Shown piece by piece: positions 1 through 8,700 of a DNA stretch of 64,000 nucleotides (the stretch's first letter is position 1; every line of letters begins with the position of its first letter). Where the stretch lies: the NCBI GenBank assembly GCA_965195225.1, contig CBDAFL010000168.1, positions 1 to 64,000 on the forward strand, in the 5' to 3' direction. Both the position numbers and the translations under genes were made by a program. The notes below the pieces were generated by a model. It did no database searches. It was not told the origin of the DNA and was given only the letters and a program-made list of their open reading frames with translations. The stretch comes from JAHIKV01 sp965195225 (GTDB lineage Bacteria > Planctomycetota > Planctomycetia > Pirellulales > Thermoguttaceae).

Positions 1-7
1 GATTATT

Positions 8-89
8 GGGTGGCACGTCCCTGAGCGCAGCGAAGGGCGTGGTTTGGTCGTTCACCACGCCCTTCGCTGCGCTCAGGGACGTGCCACCC
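8..89. repeat. 82-bp long inverted repeat, copy 1
   Basis: Two perfect 35-base arms (8-42 and 55-89) flank a 12-base loop. The outer part of each arm is the GGGTGGCAC / GTGCCACCC word shared with other palindromes in this window. The same 82 bases occur again at 23771-23852. It lies just downstream of the sigma-54 activator gene, so it may form a transcript-end hairpin, but there is no T-run. Confidence 0.9.
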
Positions 90-142
90 CCAGTGGTATA
101 CACCCGGGGCTGAATACGGATATTTCCATTTCCAAACACTCT

Positions 143-1477
143 CTAAACCAGCCGGTACTTGGCGAGTTTGTCGCGGAAGGTGGAGAGTTTCATCCCCAGC
201 GCGGCGGCTGCGGCCGACTTGTTCCCCTCGGCTTCTTCCAACGCGCCTTGCAACAGTTCCCGTTCGGTCTTTTCGATGGTCTCCTGGAACGGGCCGGAGA
301 GGACGCGCCGCTTTTTCGCCGCCGCGTGGAGCTCCTTCAACAGCAGGTTTCCGGCGATCGCGCCGGCGCCGACCAGATAGGCGCGTTGCAGCAGATGGGC
401 CAACTCGCGGACGTTGCCGGGCCAGTCGTGCCGCTTGAGTATCTCGACGGCCGACGGCTCGAGCCGCGCGGGGCCGTCCTTGGCAAACCGTTTCAGGAGG
501 TGGTCGGTCAGCAAGGGGATGTCGTCGCGCCGTTCGCGCAGGGGCGGCACGTTTACCCGCAGAACGTCCAGCCGATAATAGAGATCCTGGCGGAATTCGC
601 CGGCGGCGATCTTTTGTAAAAGGTCTCTTTTCGTCGAGGCGACGATCCGCACGTTGGCCTTCATCTCCGAGGCGGCGCCGACCCGCTCGAAGGTCTTTTC
701 CTCGATCGCGCGGAGCAGTTTGGTTTGGTGTTCGAGCGGAATGTCGTCGACGTCGTCCAGGTAGAGCGTACCCCCTTCGGCCACCTCGAATCGCCCCAAG
801 CGGCGCTGCTCCGCGCCGGTGAAGGATCCTTTTTCGTGGCCGTACAGTTCGCTCTCGATCAACTGGCTGGGAAATAGCGCACAGCCGACCTTGACGAAGG
901 GAGAGGTGCGACGGATGGAAGTGCGATGAATGGTCGAGGCGATCAGATCCTTTCCCACGCCGGTCTCGCCGCAGAGCAAGACGTTGGCGTCGGAGCGGGC
1001 ACAGATTTCGATCAAGCGGCGGACCGAGCGAATGGCGACCGACTGGCCAACCACCGCCTGATCGATTTTTCCGATGGTCGTTTCGACCGGTTCGACGGCC
1101 ACGGGCGCCTTGCCTCGCCGGGCGGATTCGATCCGGGCCAACAGCGGAAAGATGTCTTCGTTGTGGAACGGTTTGGTCAGGAAGTCGAAGGCCCCGAGTT
1201 TTCCCGCCTCGACAGCCAAGGGGATGCTGCCGTAGGCCGTCATGATGATTACCTCGGCGCCCGCGAGACGGTCCTGTTTGATGTGTTTCAGAAGCTCGAT
1301 GCCGTCGACCTTGGGCATCTTTAGATCGGTCACCACGACGTCGAAACGATCGGCGGCGAGTTTTTCCAGGGCCTCGGCGCCGTCGCCCGCCGTGACCACG
1401 TCGTGCCCCTGGGCAGCCAGGTCGTTGGCCAGCGTGACCCGTTTGATCTTTTCGTCGTCGGCGACCAGGATTTTCAT
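143..1477 (-). CDS. NtrC-family sigma-54-dependent response regulator
   Basis: This is a 444-aa bacterial enhancer-binding protein. An N-terminal receiver domain (residues 1-120) has the phosphoacceptor Asp51 in VVVTDLKMP and a conserved TKPF near 101. The AAA+ domain (about 145-365) shows Walker A GETGVGKD (170-177), a GSFTGA loop (217-222, a variant of the sigma-54-contacting GAFTGA) and Walker B LYLDDVDD. The C-terminus (about 395-444) is a Fis-type HTH (EEAEGNKSAAAAALGMKLSTF). It is predicted to open sigma-54 promoters when phosphorylated. It is the last gene of a three-gene minus-strand operon, 40 bases after the histidine kinase that is its likely partner. Target genes are not shown, but a candidate sigma-54 promoter sits upstream of the operon. 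Confidence 0.95.
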   Translation of the reverse strand: MKILVADDEKIKRVTLANDLAAQGHDVVTAGDGAEALEKLAADRFDVVVTDLKMPKVDGIELLKHIKQDRLAGAEVIIMTAYGSIPLAVEAGKLGAFDFLTKPFHNEDIFPLLARIESARRGKAPVAVEPVETTIGKIDQAVVGQSVAIRSVRRLIEICARSDANVLLCGETGVGKDLIASTIHRTSIRRTSPFVKVGCALFPSQLIESELYGHEKGSFTGAEQRRLGRFEVAEGGTLYLDDVDDIPLEHQTKLLRAIEEKTFERVGAASEMKANVRIVASTKRDLLQKIAAGEFRQDLYYRLDVLRVNVPPLRERRDDIPLLTDHLLKRFAKDGPARLEPSAVEILKRHDWPGNVRELAHLLQRAYLVGAGAIAGNLLLKELHAAAKKRRVLSGPFQETIEKTERELLQGALEEAEGNKSAAAAALGMKLSTFRDKLAKYRLV

Positions 1478-1517
1478 GTTTAGTTGGTTAAGTTACGCCA
1501 CTCGTTTGTGTACTTTT

Positions 1518-2819
1518 TCAAACGCTGCTTTTCCGAATGTCGCTGGTTTCCACGGGATTGAGCATGACGGTAAACACGGTCCCTTGCTTCGGCGCGCTTC
1601 GGACTTCGATCCGGCCACCCATTTCGCTGATCAACATGCGGCACAGCCCCAGTCCCAAGCCGGTGCCGCCGCCCTCGGACCGGGTGGTGAAAAACGGCTC
1701 GAAGATTTTCTCCAGATGGATGCGCGGTATGCCCTCGCCCGTGTCGGCAACCTCGACCGCCACCGAATCCATCTGATCGTCGTCGCTGCCGCCGAGCGCC
1801 CGAGTGCGGAGCGTCAAGTTTCCCCCGTCGGGCATGGCGGCGAAGGCGTTCGCGCAGAGGTTGAACAACACCTCCTGAAGCGTGTAGGGATCGCCCTTGA
1901 CCGGAGGCACGTGCCCCAATTCGGCGCAGACGCGCACGTTTTGGTCGCGGGCGTTTTCCAACAGCGGCAAGGTCGCCTTCACCACCGAGTTGACGTCCGT
2001 GTTCGTCAGAGTGATACCCCTCGGCAGCGCGAACGACTGTACGCGCTTCGCCGTCCGTTCGATCCGCTCCAGCGCCGCGGTCATCATCTGCACGTATTCG
2101 GCCGACTGTGGATCGTCCCTGACGGCATCGCCGATCTTGCGCAGACAGTTTTGCGCGCCGTCGAGCGGATTGGCTATCTGATGGGCGATGCCGGCCACCA
2201 ACTGGCCGATTCCCAGCAGTTTTTCCTTCTGGCGAAGTTCGGCGTGGGCACGGTCGACGTAGCGGCGGATGGCCGTGGTAAAGTAGACGGCGATCCACAA
2301 CGTGCTACTCAGCGCCACGAACACGGTCAGCGCGTACAATTCGTCGATCGGCCGCGCTCCGGCCGGATCACCCTGGAACCGTAGCGGGAAGCTTGGGATC
2401 AACTCCAGATATTCCAACAGCATCACGCCGCCGACCAACGACGTGGCCACGGTCGCCACCACGTAGGGCAGATTGCCGCGAAGGTACATCCCCGCGATTA
2501 TCATGTGGAAGACGAAATAGGAAAGGAACGGGTTCCGCGGCAGGTCGGCGAAATACAAGAGCATGGTCAGCGCGACCAGATCGAATATGATTTGCAGGAA
2601 GATGATCCTTTCCACGCCCTGCCCGCTGACGGCCCAATCGCGCTCGCTGAGCTTGAACAAGAGGTTGTAAACCAGCACGACTCCGCCGACCAAGTACAAA
2701 GGCAACGGCTGCGGCAGCACACCCAGCGCCCAGGCGATGGTCGTCACTGTGAAGACCGCCGCGCAGGCCCCAAAGCGGAGCGTTACGAGCCAGCGTGCGC
2801 CTTCTGGCGGAAGTCTCAT
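1518..2819 (-). CDS. Membrane sensor histidine kinase
   Basis: This is a 433-aa histidine kinase. Residues about 10-185 form five or six hydrophobic segments, with no obvious periplasmic sensor domain between them. A short helix is followed by the H-box IAHQIANPLDG with the phosphorylated His213. The ATPase domain has an N-box (NLCANAFAAMPDGG), G1 (DTGEGIP) and G2 (GGGTGLGLGLC). The start at 2819 is chosen because GGGGGAG lies just upstream and the longer open frame runs back into a palindromic repeat. It lies between the receiver-GcvH gene and the NtrC gene and should phosphorylate one or both. The signal is unknown; a polytopic N-terminus suggests a membrane or membrane-dissolved cue. Confidence 0.93.
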   Translation of the reverse strand: MRLPPEGARWLVTLRFGACAAVFTVTTIAWALGVLPQPLPLYLVGGVVLVYNLLFKLSERDWAVSGQGVERIIFLQIIFDLVALTMLLYFADLPRNPFLSYFVFHMIIAGMYLRGNLPYVVATVATSLVGGVMLLEYLELIPSFPLRFQGDPAGARPIDELYALTVFVALSSTLWIAVYFTTAIRRYVDRAHAELRQKEKLLGIGQLVAGIAHQIANPLDGAQNCLRKIGDAVRDDPQSAEYVQMMTAALERIERTAKRVQSFALPRGITLTNTDVNSVVKATLPLLENARDQNVRVCAELGHVPPVKGDPYTLQEVLFNLCANAFAAMPDGGNLTLRTRALGGSDDDQMDSVAVEVADTGEGIPRIHLEKIFEPFFTTRSEGGGTGLGLGLCRMLISEMGGRIEVRSAPKQGTVFTVMLNPVETSDIRKSSV

Positions 2820-2840
2820 GCTTGCTCCCCCATAAAGCCC

Positions 2841-2901
2841 GGGTGGCACTGGCGTCTCGCCAGTGCCCGAACCAAGCACTGGCGAGACGCCAGTGCCACC
2901 C
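2841..2901. repeat. GGGTGGCACTGGCG-type nested palindrome
   Basis: Arms of 26 bases (2841-2866 and 2876-2901) pair perfectly, and each arm is itself a hairpin (CACTGGCG-TCT-CGCCAGTG). Related copies occur at 20954-21013, 30785-30847 and 46917-46942, with degraded versions inside the coding sequence at 7535-7586. It separates two genes of the signalling operon and could act as an RNA processing or stability hairpin. Confidence 0.9.
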
Positions 2902-2988
2902 CCGCCATGTTTTCCGCATCATTTAGCCCGCCGTGAATACACGGCGGGGAAAGGTGGTTGCACACAACACGTCTTGCTCTGATGCCCC

Positions 2989-4560
2989 TCAGTACGAAGC
3001 CATGTCCCACAAGACGTGGTCGGCCAGGGCGGCGATTGTCCGCTCGTCCAGCGAGGCGAAACCGCCCAGCGAGTCCGGCTGCACCGCCAGGATCGTCACA
3101 CGGCCGGTCGCGTCGCCGGGGTCAACGTCGAACTCCGGCTTGGTGTCGCGGGCCAGACTTCCGGGCAACAGCCCGCTGTCTCGCGCCAGCAGCACCATTA
3201 CCCGATCGCAGGCCCCGGCCGTCTTGAGGATGTTGGCCGGCGTGAGGTATGCCTCGCCCGGCGTGACGACGACGGGCAACATCCGCGCCAACAAATTCTT
3301 TGCCAACAGGGCCCCCAAGCCTTCGTTACCCCACATCAGCCCCGGTCCGGCCAGCAACTGCACCTTGTGCTGGTTGCGGTTGGTGATCGAGATTCCGCTG
3401 ATCGGCTCTGGCGCGGTTTTTTTGCGGTGCGTCTCGGGCGGCTCGACCTCTCGAGTCTGGAACACCGCGGCAAGGATATCGGCGATCTCGTTGTCCGCGA
3501 ACGGCTCGACGGCGTAGTAGAAGATTTTGTGTTTTCGATAGGCGGTTTCGCCCACCCCTCCGGCGGCGCCCATCACCACAACCCGTGTCCGCGAGGCCCG
3601 CCGGTTGACCTGCTCGACCAGTGCCGGTCCATCGTCGCCCAACGAGATAGCGTCCATGAAGACCGCCCGTCCTTCTTCGGCCAGCGCGGCCAACAGGCCC
3701 TCGCGCTCGGCAACCCGTTCCACCTGGCATCCGATTGCCACGAGCTTTTCCGTCTGCTCGGCGGCCGAGGAATCGTCGGCGTTGACCAGCAGAACGCGGC
3801 GCTGCTTGCAGTTCGTCGCCTCCTCGTGCCGCGTGGTGCAAACGTGGGCTATCCAACCTTCCCCGCACGGATCGGTGGCCAGCAGACCGGGGCGCTGAAC
3901 CAAATTCTGGTTCACCGCCACGACGACCCCGGAAACCGGCGAGGGTACGATCAACATCGGCTTATCGGAGACGGTTACGCCGGCCAGCGGCAGCCCCTGG
4001 TATAGCACTTCTCCGATGCGCGGCAGCCGGACGGCGGTGACTTGCGACCCACGCAGCCCCGGCAACACGGCCCCCACGCACGCCGATCCATCGATCTCCA
4101 TTCGTACCCAAGACTCGTCCCAGAACAAGGGCGCCGTGCCCGGCTCGGCAAACTCGACCTCGGCTTCCTCGCCGTCGCCGGAGAGCATCTCGCTCGTACT
4201 CAGCACTCGTTGCACCGCCCAGGTGATCTCCTCGGAGGTGAACGGCTTGGTCACGTAGTCGCAGGCGCCCAACCGCATGGCCGCCGAAGCATTCGGGATG
4301 CTTGGATAGCCGGTGATAATCAACACCGGCACGTCGGGCCTCTTCTCGCGCAGCTTTTCCAGGAACTCAATCCCGTCGATGTTGGGCATCTTGATGTCCA
4401 ACAGGATGATCGAGTAGTCCTTTTCCGTTGCCCAGACCAGTCCCTGCCGGGCGTCGGTGTTGACTTCGATCTCGAACCCCTGTCGCATAAATATCCGGCG
4501 ACAGGCTTGGCAAACGACTTCCTCGTCGTCGACCACCAGCATTTTGCGATCGTCGGCCAT
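2989..4560 (-). CDS. Response regulator fused to GcvH/lipoyl-like domain and degenerate second receiver
   Basis: This 523-aa protein opens with a canonical receiver domain (residues 1-122; acidic pair DDE at 11-13, phosphoacceptor Asp55 in LLDIKMPN, TKPF at 104-107). Residues about 150-245 resemble glycine-cleavage H protein: RLPRIGEVLYQGLPLAGV, then SDK, seven residues, PVSG, and LLATDPCGEGWIAHV. Lys200 sits at the spacing of the lipoylated lysine of GcvH relative to PVSG. Residues about 253-370 look like a second receiver fold without the phosphoacceptor signature. The last 130 residues are a Rossmann-like domain that I cannot name. There is no DNA-binding domain. It is the first gene of the operon with the kinase and NtrC activator. 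The order and the retained lysine suggest a signalling domain reading lipoyl or redox state, which is inference. Start: ATG at 4560, the first in frame. Confidence 0.88.
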   Translation of the reverse strand: MADDRKMLVVDDEEVVCQACRRIFMRQGFEIEVNTDARQGLVWATEKDYSIILLDIKMPNIDGIEFLEKLREKRPDVPVLIITGYPSIPNASAAMRLGACDYVTKPFTSEEITWAVQRVLSTSEMLSGDGEEAEVEFAEPGTAPLFWDESWVRMEIDGSACVGAVLPGLRGSQVTAVRLPRIGEVLYQGLPLAGVTVSDKPMLIVPSPVSGVVVAVNQNLVQRPGLLATDPCGEGWIAHVCTTRHEEATNCKQRRVLLVNADDSSAAEQTEKLVAIGCQVERVAEREGLLAALAEEGRAVFMDAISLGDDGPALVEQVNRRASRTRVVVMGAAGGVGETAYRKHKIFYYAVEPFADNEIADILAAVFQTREVEPPETHRKKTAPEPISGISITNRNQHKVQLLAGPGLMWGNEGLGALLAKNLLARMLPVVVTPGEAYLTPANILKTAGACDRVMVLLARDSGLLPGSLARDTKPEFDVDPGDATGRVTILAVQPDSLGGFASLDERTIAALADHVLWDMASY

Positions 4561-4907
4561 GGCTTACTCCCCTATCTTTGTAATTCGGGTGGCACACCCA
4601 CAAAGCTCCGTGCAACAAGGTTCCCCTACGGCAATTGCCGTGCCACTTGATCGGATAACTCCCGCAACCGAGTCACCTCACCGCCGAACATGTTCTTGGG
4701 CGAACCGAACATCTTGCATGGAAATTACTTAGGCTCCACACGGCGCAGCGCCATGCCTAGCCTGCATCCGGCCGCGTGGATCAATTTACGAGCCAACTGT
4801 GTATGATGGACTATACACTGTATTGACTTCAGTACATAGTTTCTGTCGCGGAAAGCCTTTGGAACGGGCGTCTTTCGCCCAAACCGGAACTTCGCCTCGG
4901 AAAAACT
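4561..4907. other. Intergenic region upstream of the signalling operon
   Basis: The region holds no convincing gene. It contains the candidate sigma-54 promoter at 4631-4645, a partial GGTGGCAC ... GTGCCACT repeat (about 4589-4647), and a small hairpin at about 4798-4817 (GTGTA ... TATACAC) followed by an AT-rich stretch that may carry the terminator or promoter of neighbouring minus-strand genes. Confidence 0.5.
4631..4645 (-). promoter_or_regulatory. Candidate sigma-54 (-24/-12) promoter of the signalling operon
   Basis: On the minus strand the sequence is TGGCACGGCAATTGCC. This matches the TGGCACG-N4-TTGC consensus with exact GG/GC spacing, about 70 bases before the ATG of the receiver-GcvH gene. 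The operon's last gene encodes a sigma-54 activator, so autoregulation is plausible. Caution: the site overlaps a palindrome (ACGGCAATTGCCGT) and a GTGCCAC word typical of the repeats in this genome, so the match may be incidental. Confidence 0.5.
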
Positions 4908-5543
4908 TTATCCCACGCCTGGAGAGTGGTCGGCGTTGGCGAGGAATTCGAGAACGGCCGAAGAATCTTCCCAAACCGGCCGCATGAACTGCTTCTTCAT
5001 CGTCGTGCGGACGACGTTTTTCTGATTTCTGTTCAAACAGCCCGGTCCGGTAATCTTCTCGGCGATAGCATCGTCCCCCTGGTCCAAGGCGGTCAGGGCC
5101 CAGCGTGAGCCGAGTTCATAGCAGGCGATGCCCGAGAGACGCTTCCCCTCGGGCGTCATGGTGAACTTCAACTCGACGAGTTGGAACTTGCCGGTTGTGG
5201 GGAGTTTGTCGCGGTTTCGTTTGACGGTTACTTCGCCGATGCCGGTGTGGAGCATCCACCCGCAGCCATCGTTCTCCCAGACGGCCACCAAGTGAGTTTT
5301 GTCGCAGACCAGGTAGCGGCTATCGCGGTTGAGCCGTTCGGGCGCGGGATAAGTCGGCAGCCATTGTTCGTTGGCCGGCTGGAGGTGCTGTTCCGGCTGG
5401 GCGTCGTCAAGTGGAACGCCTTTGGGGGCATCGACGGCAACCCGGATCGGTTGGCCGCAGTTGGGACACTTTCCCATCCGACCAGCCAATTCGGCCTTGG
5501 CGCGGAGCTTTCTATTGCAACTCGGACAAGTAAGCTCGATCAT
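4908..5543 (-). CDS. Zinc-ribbon protein of unknown function
   Basis: A 211-aa protein that begins with a short zinc ribbon (MIELTCPSCNRKL then MGKCPNCGQPI, two CxxC pairs). This N-terminus is common on planctomycete proteins. A linker with acidic residues follows, then about 140 residues without recognisable motifs. No signal peptide or membrane segment is seen. The start at 5543 is preferred because the CPSC ribbon is normally N-terminal; the longer frame upstream has low-complexity residues. The remainder may be a beta-rich domain, but I do not recognise it. Confidence 0.8.
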   Translation of the reverse strand: MIELTCPSCNRKLRAKAELAGRMGKCPNCGQPIRVAVDAPKGVPLDDAQPEQHLQPANEQWLPTYPAPERLNRDSRYLVCDKTHLVAVWENDGCGWMLHTGIGEVTVKRNRDKLPTTGKFQLVELKFTMTPEGKRLSGIACYELGSRWALTALDQGDDAIAEKITGPGCLNRNQKNVVRTTMKKQFMRPVWEDSSAVLEFLANADHSPGVG

Positions 5544-5758
5544 AGTCGGATCCCCGTGGAAAGGAACATGGGCCGCCGTTGCGGCGGTCGCTAAACGGAT
5601 ACGACATTGCCTCCCCCCCAAACACGGTAAAGTTTATCCGGTTCTTTGTCAACCATACGCCTCCGGTGCTGGTTCTCGATAACTTAAGCAGGGGGATAAT
5701 TGCAGGCGGGGGAAGAAAGCCTTACAATGAAAAGTTCGCCGCTGGCGGATGATGTTCG

Positions 5759-8700
5759 ATGGAAGCAGGAGTTTGTATAGCCGTGCATCTGGATTCTTTG
5801 CCTGGTACGTTCTTTGGCCCTTCCAATCTAGTGGAACTGTTGTTGCATCGTGCGCGGTGCCAACCGACGGACATCGCCTTCACCTATCTGGTCGACGGCG
5901 AGGACGAGGAGCTCCACCTAACTTACCGGGAGCTTGACCATCAAGCCCGGGCGATCGGCGCATGGCTCGAATCGCACGACTTGGCGGGGCAACGGGCGTT
6001 GTTGCTCTATCCGGCCGGTTTGGAGTTCATCGCGGCGTTCTTTGGATGCCTGTACGCCGGCGTGATTGCCGTTCCCGTGTATCCCCCTCGGCGAAATCGC
6101 TCGCTCGGCCGTATCCAGGCGATTGCCGACGATGCCGATGCCCGCGTGGCGCTGACGACCGATCTGGTGTTGAATCGGGTCATGCCCTTGATCGACCAGA
6201 CGCCGCACCTGAAGCAACTCACCTGGTTGCCCACGTGTCAGGTGCCGTCCAAGATGGCCGGGGATTGGAAGATGCCCGACGTACACGGCGATACGTTGGC
6301 CTTTTTACAATACACTTCCGGCTCGACGGGCACGCCCAAGGGCGTGGTGCTCAGTCACGCAAACCTCGTCCACAACTCGGCGCTGATCTCGCATTCTTTC
6401 GAGCACACCCGCTCGGGCGCGGGCGTGTTCTGGTTGCCGAGCTACCACGACATGGGATTGATCGGCGGCATTCTTCAGCCGCTCTACATCGGCCGGCCGA
6501 ACGTGTTGATCTCTCCGATGAGCTTCTTGCAAAAGCCGTATCGTTGGCTGTCGGCAATCACACAATATCGCGGCAGCACCAGCGGCGGGCCAAACTTCGC
6601 CTATGATCTGTGCGTCCGCAAGATCACGCCCGAGCAGCGGAAAACTCTCGACCTGAGCAGTTGGCGGGTGGCGTTTAACGGGGCGGAGCCGGTGCGGGCC
6701 GAAACGCTCGATGCGTTCGCCGAGACCTTCGCACCCTGCGGTTTTCGGCGGGAGGCGTTTTATCCCTGTTACGGACTGGCCGAGGCCACGCTGATCGTCT
6801 CCGGTGGATACGTTCACGCGCAATCCGAAATAAGCACGTTTGACGCCGAGGCGATGGCCCGACACCAAGTGGTCTCCACCGAGCTTGACGCCCCGGGCGG
6901 AAGGAAGTTGGTCGGTTGCGGAAAAACCCTGCCCGACCAACGGATCGAAATAGTCGATCCCGAGACGCGAACGCCGTGTCCCGCCGGGCGGATCGGCGAG
7001 ATTTGGGTCCAAGGTCCGAGCGTCGCCCAGGGATATTGGGGGCAAGAAGAAGCCACTGAGCAGGTGTTCCGTGCCCGGCTGGCAGACACCGACGAAGGGG
7101 ATTTCCTCCGCACCGGCGACCTGGGATTCATGGAAGACGGGGAACTTTACGTCACCGGACGACTGAAAGACCTGCTGATCGTACACGGCGTGAACTACTA
7201 TCCGCAAGACATCGAGCGGACCGTGCAGCAGAGCCATCCCCGACTGCGGCTCGATTGCGGGGCTGCCTTCGTGGTGGAGAAAGACAATCGGGAACAACTG
7301 GTGGTGACCCAAGAGATCGGGCACCACAAGCAATCGAACTTCCAGGAAGTGTTTGACACCATCCGCCGAGCCGTGGCCGGCGAACACGAATTGATCCCCA
7401 GCGAAATCGTGTTGCTGAAAGCGGGAAGCATCCACAAAACATCGAGCGGCAAGATTCAGAGACACGCCTGCCGCGACGGATATCTGGCCGGAACATTGAA
7501 GGTGGTGGGGCAATGGAAGGACGAGGGGCAAGGGCTGGGCACTTCAGTGCCCAGTGAAACGAAGGGTGCCACTGGCTTAGCCAGTGAAAAGCGAAAACCC
7601 ACCTGCCCAAAACCATCGCCGGAAAAACCGCAACACAAAACCCCGGCAAAACAGCCCGCGACCGTCCAAAAAATCCCCGCCGGCCACCGCCTCACCGATC
7701 TGGTGGTCGAGGAAATTCGCCGCGTGGCAAAAGGGCGGGACAACGGAATGACGCTCGACTCGCCGATCGTCGAGACCGGCATGGATTCGTTGGAGCGGAT
7801 GGAGATTCTGGCCTCGCTGGAGGATAAGTTCGGCGGTCGGTTCCCCGAGGAAGTGCTTCCCGAGATGGAGACCGCCCGGCAACTCGTCGCGGCGGTCGAA
7901 AAGTATTTGGGCATCGAGCCGCGTCCGGCGAGCGCCCGGCCGGCCGCCGCCGAGATTCCGGCGGCCGCCTATCGCTTCGACCAATTCCCGGAATACGTTT
8001 CGTTGCGAGAGAACATCGACACACTCGAAGCCGCGGGCCTCAGCAACCCATTCTTCATGGTACACGACGGGCCGGCCAGGGACACGACGATCATCGACGG
8101 CAAGGAATACATCCATTTTTCGAGCTACAACTACCTTGGAATGTCGGGCGATCCGACGATCAGCGCGGCCTCCAAGGACGCGATCGACCGCTACGGCACC
8201 AGCACGTCGGCCAGCCGGGTGGTGTCGGGGCAAAAAGAGGTCCACATCGAGTTGGAGCGGGAAATAACCCGCTTCCTGGGAACGGAGGACACCGTCGCCT
8301 TCGTCGGCGGACACTCGACGAACGAGTCGGTCATCGGCCACTTGCTAGGCCCCGGCGATCTGATCCTTCACGACGCCTTGGCCCACAACAGCATCGTGCA
8401 GGGTAGCATCCTTTCTGGCGCGCGGCGGCGCCCGTTTCCACACAACGACTGGCAGGCGGCCGACAAGCTGCTCGAACAGTATCGGCACGAGTATCGCCGT
8501 GTGCTGCTGGCGATCGAAGGCGTGTACAGCATGGACGGCGATATAGCCGACCTGCCCAAATTCATCGAGGTCAAGAAGCGGCACAAGGCCCTGCTGATGA
8601 TCGACGAGGCACATTCGGTGGGGATATTGGGCGCCACGGGCCGAGGCGCCGGCGAACACTTCGGCGTCGTCCGCGCCGACGTCGATATCTGGATGGGAAC

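Noticed and set aside
1242..2384. A 380-codon plus-strand frame opposite the histidine kinase
   Set aside because: It lies antisense to clear kinase and regulator domains, with GC-rich codon-position artefacts and no domain.
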